NCBI RefSeq assembly: GCF_002237755.1
Contig: NZ_MWSJ01000012.1
Span: 1-64,000 of the forward strand
Length of the DNA stretch: 64,000 bases
From: Lysinibacillus sp. KCTC 33748
Lineage (GTDB): Bacteria; Bacillota; Bacilli; Bacillales_A; Planococcaceae
Reading direction: 5' to 3'
Both the position numbers and the translations under genes were made by a program. Shown piece after piece: positions 8,566-17,342 of this stretch; positions within the stretch are counted from its first letter, which is position 1, and every line of letters begins with the position of its first letter. The notes beneath the pieces were generated by a model, which ran no database searches, was not told the origin of the DNA, and saw only the letters and a program-made list of their open reading frames with translations.

Positions 8566-8576
8566 GGGTGGGAATT

Positions 8577-9029
8577 ATGCAAAATATTATTGATCAATTG
8601 AATGGTTGGATAAATAAAGTGCCGATAGAGTTCCGGCAAATGTCTGAATTAGAGATTTCGCAACGACCAGCGCCTCAAAAGTGGTCGAAAAAAGAGGTAT
8701 TAGGCCATTTATGTGACTCTGCCATCAATAATCTACAAAGGTTCATTAAAATACAATACGAAAAGGAACCCTTTGTACTAACTCCATATAATCAAGTTGA
8801 ATGGGTAAAAATCCAAGGATATCAAGAGCTACAGATTGATGAAATATTAGATTTATGGGTGAGCTTAAATAAAAAAATAATAAATGTTATTAAAAAAATC
8901 CCCAATGAAAAGCTAGCCCTCCAATGTGATATTGGAAGTAATGAACTCATGACCCTACAGTGGCTTATCCAAGACTACCTAGAACATATGGAACATCATA
9001 TAAAAAAACAGATTTTATTAGCGGACTGA
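8577..9029 (+). CDS. DinB-superfamily protein
   Basis: A 150-residue four-helix DinB-like protein. The metal-binding histidines are probably in KKEVLGHLCDSA (first) and DYLEHMEHHIKKQ (second and third), the usual His triad spacing of this superfamily. Members include thiol transferases such as BstA-like bacillithiol enzymes, but the function here cannot be assigned. The ATG at 8577 is preferred over an in-frame GTG at 8568 because AGGGGTGGG precedes it. It follows the membrane-protein gene by 11 bases. A second, distinct DinB gene lies at 56904. Confidence 0.75.
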   Translation: MQNIIDQLNGWINKVPIEFRQMSELEISQRPAPQKWSKKEVLGHLCDSAINNLQRFIKIQYEKEPFVLTPYNQVEWVKIQGYQELQIDEILDLWVSLNKKIINVIKKIPNEKLALQCDIGSNELMTLQWLIQDYLEHMEHHIKKQILLAD

Positions 9030-9260
9030 AATAAAGGAACTCTGTGTAAGAACGCCACGCACTGTGGCAATTTATCTGTGCGAAAGCGAAGCGACAGCAA
9101 CAATATGGTTTTATCTGTGCGACAGCAACAACAACAACTCGGTTTCGCACAGAGACAAAAACACGTTGCTGCCGTTAGCGCTACACTTTCGCGTGAAAAA
9201 TATCTACAGGACTAAACACAAAGCCGATTAACGGGTGCAATAATATCGGGGCATAATTGA
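9030..9260. repeat. Mosaic of dispersed repeats
   Basis: Three repeat modules sit side by side. At 9046-9070 is TAAGAACGCCACG-ACTGTGGCAA, shared with 17665-17688. At 9072-9130 are one full and one shortened copy of the unit with core GCGAAAGCGAAGCGACAGC, and inverted partial copies at 9142-9183. At 9245-9260 is half of the GGCATAATTGAT palindrome. The rest of the gap to 9453 holds no gene apart from the deacetylase ribosome site. Confidence 0.7.
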
Positions 9261-9453
9261 TGACAGCGTTAGCTTTTTAACAATTTGGCGCAAATTAGTT
9301 GTCTAAAAATGTATTTGACAAACCCAAAAGACAACCTCTAACTTCAATCTGTTTTAGCTTAAGATATACACCAACAAAAAAATTAAAAAGAGCATTTTTT
9401 TTATCATTCCTCAAATAATAAGTCTAAATATTTTTAGTTGAGGAAGTGAAGAA

Positions 9454-10194
9454 TTGAAAAAATTGTGGTTTTTAATACCTGTTTGTCTTTTAACGGTCTC
9501 CTTTTTTTATCTAAAAGTTGGCGCAGCAACATATGAAAATAAAGGAAGAAAGTATTATGAAGAAGCGGGACAAATTGTTTGGGAAATCAAAACGGACGAA
9601 AAAATTGTTGCTCTAACCTTTGATGATGGGCCACATCGAAAGTACACATCTGAGATTTTAGATGTATTATCAAAATACAATGCGAAAGCAACTTTTTTTA
9701 TTGTTGGCCAAAATGCACAAAAAAATCCTGAAGTGATATCAAGAATGTATAAGGAAGGCCATGAACTAGCTAACCATACATTTACGCATCCCTTAAGGAC
9801 AAATGTCCCGAATTTACTTAAGGAGATAAAACAAACAGATGACACTATTCAGAACATCACTGGAACTAAACCAACTTTGTTCCGACCTGTTGAAGGTCAG
9901 TATTCAGATGCAATGATTGAAGCGATTGCTAAAGAAGGATATAAAGTGGTTATGTGGTCATGGCATTTAGATACATTAGATTGGAAAAGTCCAGGAACGA
10001 ATAGAATTGTGAATACTGTGTTAAATGGTGTTAAAGAAGGTAATATCGTTCTTTTTCATGATGGAGGCGGCAATCGTCATCAAACTGTGAAAGCGATGGA
10101 AAAAATATTAGCAGAACTTGACAGTCAGGGATATCGATTTGTCACAGTTTCTGAATTACTCGACGAGCAGGGTAAAAAAAGCACAAACAAATAA
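9454..10194 (+). CDS. Polysaccharide deacetylase (NodB domain), exported
   Basis: A 246-residue protein with an N-terminal signal or anchor segment (LWFLIPVCLLTVSFFYL) and a NodB homology domain at about 48-235. Motif 1 is TFDDGP (55-60), motif 2 HTFTH (108-112), motif 4 DTLDWKSPG and motif 5 LFHDGGG. Such enzymes de-N-acetylate peptidoglycan or chitin-like sugars with one divalent metal. Motif 3, normally R-P-P-Y/F-G, reads RPVEGQ, which is unusual. The start is TTG, fixed by GAGGAAGTG six bases before it. It converges on the small gene at 10221-10481. Confidence 0.88.
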   Translation: MKKLWFLIPVCLLTVSFFYLKVGAATYENKGRKYYEEAGQIVWEIKTDEKIVALTFDDGPHRKYTSEILDVLSKYNAKATFFIVGQNAQKNPEVISRMYKEGHELANHTFTHPLRTNVPNLLKEIKQTDDTIQNITGTKPTLFRPVEGQYSDAMIEAIAKEGYKVVMWSWHLDTLDWKSPGTNRIVNTVLNGVKEGNIVLFHDGGGNRHQTVKAMEKILAELDSQGYRFVTVSELLDEQGKKSTNK

Positions 10195-10220
10195 GTATCC
10201 GGAATGTTTGAAGCAATATG

Positions 10221-10481
10221 TTATTTTAAAATTTTTTTTATTTGCTGTAACTCAGAAATTAAATAATCAATTTGTTCTTTCATGTTTGCATTTTGTTTTG
10301 CCTGATCATTTGAATTGTCATTTTTGGAATTTTGTAATGCTTCTAAGGCAAGACCTGCTGCAACTGCCTGAATGCCATCACCTAATGTAGAAATAGATGA
10401 TCCGATATAGGTAAGTTTAGCAGCAAAAATATCCAGTGAATCAGTTGATTGATTTTTAAATGTATTCTTATTCCTATCCAT
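10221..10481 (-). CDS. Small conserved-looking protein, unknown function
   Basis: An 86-residue acidic/amidic protein. The middle reads FAAKLTYIGSSISTLGDGIQ then AVAAGLALEAL, a small helical hydrophobic segment, and the C-terminus is a likely coiled coil (MKEQIDYLISELQQIKKILK). I have an impression of similar Bacillus small proteins with the ISTLGDGI...AAGLALE pattern but cannot name the family. AAGGAGGG lies 7 bases before the ATG, so translation is well supported. Confidence 0.65.
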   Translation of the reverse strand: MDRNKNTFKNQSTDSLDIFAAKLTYIGSSISTLGDGIQAVAAGLALEALQNSKNDNSNDQAKQNANMKEQIDYLISELQQIKKILK

Positions 10482-10597
10482 TATTAAACCCTCCTTAAAT
10501 AGTTCAAATCATTCCTCATTTATCATTTGTATGAAATATCGACAATGAGTAGTCCTATGTAAGACACATAAACATATTAATTTTCTTCCCTTTGTCG

Positions 10598-10632
10598 AAA
10601 TCAGGCTAAAATGCAAATTAGCCTGATTTTTA
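10598..10632 (+). terminator. Orphan Rho-independent terminator
   Basis: AAATCAGGCTAA pairs perfectly with TTAGCCTGATTT and is followed by five Ts. It lies between two divergent genes, so no annotated gene needs it; a short rightward RNA from about 10500 could end here. Confidence 0.7.
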
Positions 10633-10704
10633 TGTTCTAATGCGTACTTTAAACACCTGAATAAAAAGGGTATAATTACCATGATGATTAGGGGGTGATT
10701 GGCA

Positions 10705-11466
10705 TTGGGCAAGGTTGAATTGGTGGAAATGAATGCTGAGCTTTTAGAGGGAATTGGGAGCTATTGTCTTAGAAGCAAGAAGAAATCAAATGGCTATATA
10801 AATAAGAATAAATGGCTGAATAATCGATTTGAAGAAGGCTTGAAATATGTGCAAGTAATCGCCAATAAAAAACAAGTAGGGTTTATTGAATATACAGAAG
10901 CAGAAAATTCATCTAGAGTGGTTCATGCTGATGGTTATTTAGTCATCCATTGTTTATGGGTAAGTGAAGTTGGAAAAGGATACGGTGCTCGATTAATTAA
11001 TAAATGTATAGAAGATGCAAAAAAACTTGAAAAAAAAGGAGTTGTTGTTATTACGAATTCAACAACGTCTTGGTCGCCAAGCAAAGATATTTTTTTGAAA
11101 AACGATTTTCAACTTATTGATGCGGCACCATATGATTTTGAATTACTTGTCTACCCTTTGAGCAGTGAATCCGAACAACCATATTTTCCGACTGATTGGG
11201 AGGAGAGATTAAAAAAATTTAACAATTTGACGATATTACGTTCATTCCAATGTCCGTATGTCGAAATTGCAACAGAAAATATTATAGCTGGTGCAAATAC
11301 ATTGAATATACCAGTGGAACTTATTGATCTCAGGGGTAGAGAAGCGTTGATGGAACTGGCGCCAACCCCGTATGGTATTTTTTCTGTCATTTTTAAGGGC
11401 CAGCTTCTTACATTTCATAGGTTAACAATACATTCGGTGATAAAAAAATTAAGAGAACTTACGTAA
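10705..11466 (+). CDS. YoaP-like GNAT acetyltransferase
   Basis: A 253-residue protein in the layout of B. subtilis YoaP: an N-terminal GNAT domain and a C-terminal YoaP-type domain. The GNAT part has IHCLWVSEVGKGYGARLINK (GxGxGA acetyl-CoA loop). The second half (from about 160) contains LRSFQCPYVEIATENI, then VELIDLRGREALMELAPTPYG, resembling a thioredoxin-like fold with a single Cys. Substrate unknown. TTG at 10705 is preferred over TTG at 10699 because AGGGGGTGA ends 6 bases before it. Confidence 0.75.
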   Translation: MGKVELVEMNAELLEGIGSYCLRSKKKSNGYINKNKWLNNRFEEGLKYVQVIANKKQVGFIEYTEAENSSRVVHADGYLVIHCLWVSEVGKGYGARLINKCIEDAKKLEKKGVVVITNSTTSWSPSKDIFLKNDFQLIDAAPYDFELLVYPLSSESEQPYFPTDWEERLKKFNNLTILRSFQCPYVEIATENIIAGANTLNIPVELIDLRGREALMELAPTPYGIFSVIFKGQLLTFHRLTIHSVIKKLRELT

Positions 11467-11836
11467 TAATAACAGCGCAAATGATAGGAACATGCATAAG
11501 TGGACATGTAATTTCTAATATTCTATGAGGATATTAGTTGACTGCCACGAGGAAATGAGTAAAATAGAAAATCAGTACCATTATATACCTACAACTTAGC
11601 AGATAACTGGAGTGTCTTTAGAAAGTACTTCTGAGGCATCTTTACTTTTTACAAAGGCTACATAGAATAAATAGCTTATAATAAAGTGATTAGAAGTGAT
11701 GGATTTTAGGAAGATTGATGTGGACAAGATTTGTCATGAAGTTTTGACAGTCTTTTTCTTTTCGTCTTCTCTATAACCTGTTAAGATGGTAATAGTGTGA
11801 AACAAGTTAGTGTATATGAGAGTGGTGACAATCAAG
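11467..11836. other. Gene-free leader region of the processing protease
   Basis: No gene or clear terminator is visible between the YoaP-like gene and the protease. TTGACA is present at 11744-11749 but no -10 box sits at proper spacing, so the promoter is not settled. Confidence 0.4.
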
Positions 11837-13339
11837 ATGGATGAAGAGAAAAAAGATAGTGTAGAACAGCAGACAGAACAAACATCCGCTGCTGAAATAA
11901 AACCAGCAGTACGATTTGTACAAATGAAACCGTTTAAATTTATCATGTTGATGTTCTTTACAATCCTTATTACTGCAGGCTTAACGATCTTTGCGTTAAC
12001 ATTCGGTGAAAAGAAAGTAGTTGAAGTGAAAGTACCGAGTGGGCGTGCAGAATTTACAAAATTATATGAAGCCTATGATTTACTTAAAAACAAGTATTAC
12101 AAAGATATCGATGATGTAAAAGTGGTCGACGGCGCTATTAACGGCATGTTCGACGCACTAGATGATCCGTATTCTGATTTTATGGTGAAGGACGAAGCAG
12201 AACAATTTCAGTCTGGACTGTCTTCTAGTTTCCAAGGAATTGGAGCGGAAATTCAAGAACGTAACGGTTTTATTACTGTTGTGTCACCTATTAAAAACTC
12301 ACCTGCTGAAAAAGCGGGCTTATTACCACAAGATATTATCTTAACTGTGGATGGAAAAAGCATGCAAGGATTTAGTGCTTCTGAAGCAGTTGCGCGTATT
12401 CGCGGCGAAAAGGGAACGCCTGTAAAATTAACCGTGAAACGTGGAACAAATGCTGAGCCTATTAATATGACGATTGTCCGTGACGAAATTCCGGTTGAAA
12501 CGGTTTACGGTGAAATGCTTGAAGGGGACATTGCCCATATTCAAATCACGTCATTTAGTGAAAATACTGCAAAAGAATTTGAGAAGATTCTTGCAGATTA
12601 CGAAGGTAAAGCAAAAGGCATCGTATTAGATTTACGTCAAAATCCTGGCGGCTACCTAGATGCAGCGGTAGAGATTTCGAATTTATTCGTTCCAGAAGGT
12701 AAAGCGATTGTACAAGTGCAACAAAAAGATGAGGAGCCGAAAATTACAAAAGCTGTTTCTGGTAAAAAATACAATATTCCAGTGACAGTACTTGTCGATA
12801 GCGGCAGTGCTTCTGCTTCTGAAATTTTAGCTGGTGCATTAAAAGAATCTGTTGGTGCTAAAATTGTTGGAGAAACATCATTTGGTAAAGGTACAGTGCA
12901 AAATGTCGCACCATTAAAAGATGGCTCTAACCTTAAATTCACAACAGGAAAATGGTTAACACCAAATGGTAACTGGATTAACGAAAAAGGCATAGCTCCA
13001 GATGTGAAAGTGTCATACCCACCTTATGCTTCATTACCATACTTAGATCCAGCTATGGAAATGAAAATGGGCGTGCAATCTAACTCTGTAAAAGCGGCAC
13101 AAGAGATGTTAGAAGTTCTAGGATATGAGCCTGGAAATGCAGACGGTATTTTTGAGCAAAATACAGAAAGTGCAGTGAAAAAACTGCAAGCTGCAAATGG
13201 TTTTGAAGAGACTGGTGTTTTAACTGGCGATACAACGTATGCTTTAATGGATGCGTTACGCGCTAAAATAAAAGCAGAGGATCCTCAATTGTTAAAAGCG
13301 AAAGAACTGCTAACTGGTACACCAGCAAAAACTGAGTAA
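11837..13339 (+). CDS. C-terminal processing protease (S41), CtpA/CtpB type
   Basis: A serine protease of about 500 residues that cuts proteins outside the membrane near their C-terminus. Order of parts: cytoplasmic acidic N-terminus, one membrane helix (FIMLMFFTILITAGLTIFAL), PDZ domain (SSFQGIGAEI ... SPAEKAGLLPQDIILTVDGK), the S41 core with the nucleophile in VDSGSASASEILAGAL and the base lysine in SFGKGTVQ, and a C-terminal peptidoglycan-binding domain (SVKAAQEMLEVLGY ... IFEQNTESAVKKLQ). In Bacillus the relatives CtpA/CtpB act in wall regulation and sporulation signalling. ATG at 11837 is preferred (GAGTGGTGA before it); in-frame starts at 11810 and 11816 would add 7-9 residues. Confidence 0.93.
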   Translation: MDEEKKDSVEQQTEQTSAAEIKPAVRFVQMKPFKFIMLMFFTILITAGLTIFALTFGEKKVVEVKVPSGRAEFTKLYEAYDLLKNKYYKDIDDVKVVDGAINGMFDALDDPYSDFMVKDEAEQFQSGLSSSFQGIGAEIQERNGFITVVSPIKNSPAEKAGLLPQDIILTVDGKSMQGFSASEAVARIRGEKGTPVKLTVKRGTNAEPINMTIVRDEIPVETVYGEMLEGDIAHIQITSFSENTAKEFEKILADYEGKAKGIVLDLRQNPGGYLDAAVEISNLFVPEGKAIVQVQQKDEEPKITKAVSGKKYNIPVTVLVDSGSASASEILAGALKESVGAKIVGETSFGKGTVQNVAPLKDGSNLKFTTGKWLTPNGNWINEKGIAPDVKVSYPPYASLPYLDPAMEMKMGVQSNSVKAAQEMLEVLGYEPGNADGIFEQNTESAVKKLQAANGFEETGVLTGDTTYALMDALRAKIKAEDPQLLKAKELLTGTPAKTE

Positions 13340-13357
13340 ACTACAAACTAACAAAGT

Positions 13358-13403
13358 AGCTGTCGCAGTAGGCGTCTCTAAGGCCTCTAGCGACAGCTTT
13401 TTT
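13358..13403 (+). terminator. Terminator of the processing protease gene
   Basis: AGCTGTCGC pairs with GCGACAGCT around a 23-nt loop that carries a second weak pairing; six Ts follow. Confidence 0.85.
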
Positions 13404-13416
13404 AATAGGAGGAAAA

Positions 13417-14322
13417 ATGGTGAAGGACGTATATTTATTTAGTGGTTTTTTAGGTAGTGGAAAAACATCCATGTTAACTGATGTTATTCGACAACTTAAG
13501 GAAAAAAAATTAAAACCCGCTGTCATTATGAATGAGCTTGGAAAGCTACCATTTGACTCACAGGCTGTGGAAAAGGATATTCCGTTAAAGGAAATGCTAG
13601 AGGGCTGTATTTGCTGCTCTGGCGCTGAAAAAACAGAGGCGCAAATTCAATCTCTTCTATTAGATAGTGACTTTGATGTCCTGATTATTGAAACAACAGG
13701 TGCAGCACATCCTGTGGAAGCATTAGACGCTGTTTATTCACCATTATTTGCAGAAAAGCTAAATGTCAAAGGGATTGTCACAGTTGCTGATTCAAAGCTG
13801 TGGTTGAACCGAGAAACATTAACTCCGCAAGTGCGCTCTTTATTTATGGAACAAATCCGTCACGCACATTTATTACTGGCCAATAAAACGGATTTACTAA
13901 CAGAAGCTGAGCAGGCACAAGTTGTTTATGAGCTGCAAGGCTTTAATCCACATGCCTTTATTTTGCAAACTACAAATGGACGCGTGCCATTACGTTTATT
14001 AGAAGATTTAAAGGCAACGGTACAGGTGGACAAACAAGATATTGTGAAAGCTCCTATAGCATCGATGCATCTAGGCTCACGATTAGTTGAATTTAAAGAC
14101 GTTAACTTTACACAAGAACAATTTGAGGATTGGGTACGTACATTGCCTGAAACTGTGTATCGAATGAAAGGATACGTGCCAATTGAAGGTGTAAAAAATC
14201 CTATGCTGTTTCAATATGCATATGGCATGGTCCAATGGCTTCCAGAGTACGTAAAAATGCCCGCAAAACTCGTGATCATTGGTGAAGATGTAAGTAGATT
14301 AAACGTCATTGGTATTGAGTAA
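13417..14322 (+). CDS. CobW/G3E-family GTPase (metal chaperone type)
   Basis: A 301-residue GTPase. Walker A is GFLGSGKT (10-17), the metal-binding CxCC is GCICC (Cys64, 66, 67), ETTGAAHP follows as the switch region, and NKTD is the guanine-specificity motif. The C-terminal CobW domain is short. G3E proteins load Zn, Co or Ni on client enzymes using GTP. It is shorter than B. subtilis YciC (about 400 aa) and lacks a His-rich stretch, so the metal cannot be told. No Zur box was recognised upstream. AGGAGG precedes the ATG by 6 bases. Confidence 0.88.
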   Translation: MVKDVYLFSGFLGSGKTSMLTDVIRQLKEKKLKPAVIMNELGKLPFDSQAVEKDIPLKEMLEGCICCSGAEKTEAQIQSLLLDSDFDVLIIETTGAAHPVEALDAVYSPLFAEKLNVKGIVTVADSKLWLNRETLTPQVRSLFMEQIRHAHLLLANKTDLLTEAEQAQVVYELQGFNPHAFILQTTNGRVPLRLLEDLKATVQVDKQDIVKAPIASMHLGSRLVEFKDVNFTQEQFEDWVRTLPETVYRMKGYVPIEGVKNPMLFQYAYGMVQWLPEYVKMPAKLVIIGEDVSRLNVIGIE

Positions 14323-14354
14323 ACGCTAAAACTAGTTAAAGCAAAATCCAAAAT

Positions 14355-14429
14355 CTGCCATTCCTGCTTGTCAGACGAAAGTTTTGTTCGTTTCGTCTTT
14401 CTCAAAGTAGAAATTTTGGCAGTTTTTTT
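14355..14429 (+). terminator. Double hairpin terminator after the GTPase gene
   Basis: An inner hairpin, AGACGAAAG with CTTTCGTCT-type arms (14373-14398), sits inside a CTGCCA/TGGCAG outer pairing that ends in seven Ts (14423-14429). Confidence 0.65.
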
Positions 14430-14668
14430 GTGTGAATGCGCACGAAAATATATTTGAATATTGAAAATGCTTAATAGTTTTTAAGAGGTGTCAACCCTAT
14501 TTAAAACGTAAGTATTTCATAGGCTGGTGAAACCTGCTAAAAATTAATTCCAATAACCCTCTATTTAACGCGAATCTATTTCTTGGATGGTGTTGCTAGA
14601 AGATCCTGGTAAGAAATTTATTAAAATCGTACTTTACGATTGTTTGCATAGAAGGAGGAATTGCAAAA

Positions 14669-15358
14669 ATGAAAAAAACACTAACTGCAATTTGTGCAAC
14701 ATTTTTATTAGCAGCTCCAATTCAAATGGCTTCCGCTGCAGAAAATACTACAGAGGGGAACACAACTACAGACTGTAATAAAGTTGTTTATTCTTATAAA
14801 TGGTCAAATCAGTGGTCAAATCATAAGTGGGTAGTTAAACAACCACAAACACAAGCACCATCAAAAGAAGTACAAGTACCAGAAAATAATCAAACAACAA
14901 ATAACAATACACAAACGACTCAAAAAGATAATACAACACCAGCACCATCTCAAACAAAACCATCAACATCTACTTCAGATGTGAATGCTTTTGAACAAGA
15001 GGTTGTAAAATTAACGAATGCTGAACGTACAAAAGCTGGTTTAGCACCATTTAAAACTGATGATAAATTGATGGCAGCTGCTCGTGAAAAATCACAAGAT
15101 ATGCAATCTAAAAACTATTTTTCACATACAAGCCCTACATTTGGTTCACCATTTGATCGTATGAAAGCTTTAGGTATTACGTATAAGAGTGCAGGAGAAA
15201 ATATTGCACAAGGTCAACGTTCACCTCAAGAAGTAGTACAAGGTTGGATGAATTCACCTGGTCACCGTGCGAATATTTTAAATGAGAAATTTACGCATAT
15301 TGGTGTTGGCTATGTGAAAACAGGTAACTACTGGACTCAACAATTTATCCAAAAGTAA
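14669..15358 (+). CDS. Secreted CAP/SCP-domain protein (YkwD-like)
   Basis: A 229-residue exported protein. Residues 1-23 are a signal peptide (cleavage after ASA). A Trp/Ser segment at about 42-57 (YKWSNQWSNHKWV) and a Pro/Thr/Gln/Asn linker to about 104 follow. The CAP domain at 106-229 carries LTNAERTKAGLAPF, SHTSPTFGSPFDRM, GENIAQG and SPGHRANILN, the usual His/Glu pocket of bacterial SCP proteins. Function in Bacilli is not settled; secretion and possible wall association are inferred. GAAGGAGG lies 9 bases before the ATG. Confidence 0.9.
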   Translation: MKKTLTAICATFLLAAPIQMASAAENTTEGNTTTDCNKVVYSYKWSNQWSNHKWVVKQPQTQAPSKEVQVPENNQTTNNNTQTTQKDNTTPAPSQTKPSTSTSDVNAFEQEVVKLTNAERTKAGLAPFKTDDKLMAAAREKSQDMQSKNYFSHTSPTFGSPFDRMKALGITYKSAGENIAQGQRSPQEVVQGWMNSPGHRANILNEKFTHIGVGYVKTGNYWTQQFIQK

Positions 15359-15391
15359 TCGTATAAATTGAATAGCTACATTGAATAATAG

Positions 15392-15436
15392 GATGTCCAC
15401 TAAGTTGTAATAGGCTTAGTGGACATCTTTTTTTTT
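15392..15436 (+). terminator. Terminator of the CAP-domain gene
   Basis: GATGTCCACTAAG pairs perfectly with CTTAGTGGACATC, followed by nine Ts. Confidence 0.95.
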
Positions 15437-15465
15437 GACAAAAATGCATGGTTCTTTGGCAAAAC

Positions 15466-15605
15466 GAGGGTTGATTTCCGTTCCGGCTGGGCGCTTTCCT
15501 GGGGGCGTCCGATGAGCCGCTTCACTCGCGTTGCTCGCTGCAGGGTCACATCTGTGACGCTGAACCCCGGGGAGTCGCCCAGCCTCCACTCCAATCAACC
15601 TCTTC
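15466..15605. repeat. Intact dispersed palindromic element (about 140 bp)
   Basis: The outer arms pair: GAGGGTTGATTTCC plus GGCTGGGCG on the left against CGCCCAGCC plus CCAATCAACCTC on the right, with a smaller GGGTCACA...TGTGAC hairpin inside. GC content is far above the flanks. Related sequence occurs at 4661-4850 and 15765-15865. It codes for nothing convincing; frames across it exist in several registers only because stops are rare in GC-rich sequence. Confidence 0.8.
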
Positions 15606-15764
15606 ATATAGTGTGTATCGTTTTAAAATTCCGCATTCACAAAGATTACTAGATTATTTAGTTTTTCAACACAATATAATTAGAAATGTGTTTAATTTCT
15701 TTTTCATGGTGTCAAAAAACATTATGTCAATGATATTAAGATGCCATAATAGTTAAAGGGTGTC

Positions 15765-15865
15765 TCTTTGGTCAAAAGAGTGGGTGATTACTGTTCTGGC
15801 CGGGTGTTTTTCTGGAGGCTTCGGGGCAAGCAGATGATTTTTGCGCGAAAGCGAAGCGCGAGGAA
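15765..15865. repeat. Degenerate copy of the palindromic element
   Basis: GAGTGGGTGATTACTGTTC, then GGCCGGGTG and CTGGAGGCTTCGGGGC parallel the left half of the element at 15466. It ends in GCGCGAAAGCGAAGCGCG, a piece of the other repeat family. The stretch 15606-15953 has no gene. Confidence 0.6.
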
Positions 15866-15953
15866 TTGTATTAGGAGATAGAGGATTTTTAATTATACAT
15901 AGAATAGGGGATATGGGTGGCTCTCATAGGTTTGTTACTTCAATAATAAAAAA

Positions 15954-15981
15954 AGCAAACTAGAGCGAAGTCTAGTTTGCT
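15954..15981 (-). terminator. Terminator of the MATE gene
   Basis: AGCAAACTAG pairs perfectly with CTAGTTTGCT; on the minus strand seven Ts follow. The stop codon of the MATE gene lies inside the stem. Confidence 0.9.
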
Positions 15982-17342
15982 ATTGTTATTTTGGTCGTAT
16001 TTGTAAATCTTTTTTGAACAAGTAATAAACGTATTAATAAAGTAATCGCGCCTGCTGTCAGACCTGCTACTAGTCCAATCCAGTAACCAAACGGCCCGAA
16101 GTCTGTATGAGTGGCAAGTACATAGCCGACAGGCAAGCCGATTACCCAATACGAAATGATGGCCATAATAAAGGTTACTGTAACATCTTTGTACCCTCTT
16201 AAAGCTCCTTGTACAGGCGCCTGGATAGCATCAGATAGTTGGAAAATGGCTGCGAAAATTAAAAAATGAACGGCGTACTCTAACACTTTTCCATCGGTTG
16301 TATACATATTTGCAACGGGTTCGCGAAGGATAAAAAGGATACAAGCTGAAACAAAGCTAAATAAAATCGCGGTCCCGACACACAAATAGCTATAGAGTCT
16401 AGCATCGCGCATACGTCCAGCACCAATTTCAAACCCAACTAATATCGTTACACCCATCGAAATGCTGAGCGGTACCATATACAACAAACTAGTGAAATTT
16501 AATGCAATTTGATGAGCTGCAATGATTTCTGTACTGAAGCTACTCATCATCATTGTGACAGCAGAAAAAATACTCGTTTCTGCAAATAAGGATATTCCGA
16601 TTGGCACGCCAATGATTAAAATTTCCTTCCAACGAAGCCATTCTAATTTTGGCCAGTCATTAAATAGCTGGAAACGTTCAAAAGGCTTACGTTTAGCGAT
16701 AATCCAAACTGTAATCAAGAAAACAAGCCAGTATGTAATCGCTGTTGCAACGCCGGCGCCAATTCCGCCAAGCTCAGGTGCTCCAAATTTGCCGAAAATA
16801 AAAATATAATTCAACGCAATATTAATAGGTGTTGTAAGTAATGTAATAATCATTGTAACGCGAGTTTGTCCAAGCGCATCGATAAAACAGCGCATGACAA
16901 AAAATAAAAACAGTGGTATAAGTCCAGCGCACATCGATTGAATATAAGATTTAGCAATTGAATGTACAGAGGCTTCTAAATCCATCTTGCCAAGAATCCA
17001 ATCTATACCGACTATTAATAAAATAAAAATAAGTGCTGCAAGAACGATGGCTACATAGATTCCTTGCTGAACAGCTCTTTTTGCTGCAAACTCATTTTTA
17101 GCTCCAACAAGCTGTGAGACAATAGGTGTGATCGCGAGGAGAATTCCAGATAGCCCTATGTAAATAGGCATCCAAATAGAGGAGCCGATTGACACGCCAG
17201 CGAGATCGGTGGTACCGTACCGACTTGACATTAAAATATCGAAGAAAGAAATAAGATAAATAGCTACTTGCGATACAAAAATAGGTACGATAATTTTTAA
17301 GATTAATGCATATTTTTCTTTTAACGTAGTTGTTTGATTCAT
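15972..17342 (-). CDS. MATE-family efflux transporter
   Basis: A 456-residue protein with about 12 membrane helices in two MatE halves. The first reads IVPIFVSQVAIYLISFFDIL and SIWMPIYIGLSGILLAITPIVSQLVGA; the second half starts near EILIIGVPIGISLFAE, with QIALNFTSLLYMVPLSI. MATE pumps expel organic cations or drugs by Na+ or H+ exchange; the substrate is unknown. The start is the ATG giving MNQTTTLKEKY, with AAGGAAG 10 bases before it; upstream codons in the same frame (to 17417) run through AT-rich leader and are unlikely to be translated. Confidence 0.92.
   Translation of the reverse strand: MNQTTTLKEKYALILKIIVPIFVSQVAIYLISFFDILMSSRYGTTDLAGVSIGSSIWMPIYIGLSGILLAITPIVSQLVGAKNEFAAKRAVQQGIYVAIVLAALIFILLIVGIDWILGKMDLEASVHSIAKSYIQSMCAGLIPLFLFFVMRCFIDALGQTRVTMIITLLTTPINIALNYIFIFGKFGAPELGGIGAGVATAITYWLVFLITVWIIAKRKPFERFQLFNDWPKLEWLRWKEILIIGVPIGISLFAETSIFSAVTMMMSSFSTEIIAAHQIALNFTSLLYMVPLSISMGVTILVGFEIGAGRMRDARLYSYLCVGTAILFSFVSACILFILREPVANMYTTDGKVLEYAVHFLIFAAIFQLSDAIQAPVQGALRGYKDVTVTFIMAIISYWVIGLPVGYVLATHTDFGPFGYWIGLVAGLTAGAITLLIRLLLVQKRFTNTTKITIAN

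Noticed and set aside
10509..10712. Leftward 67-codon frame
   Set aside because: Crosses the orphan terminator and the ribosome site of the YoaP-like gene.
15400..15652. Several open frames on both strands
   Set aside because: They run through the GC-rich palindromic repeat, where stops are rare; no ribosome sites.
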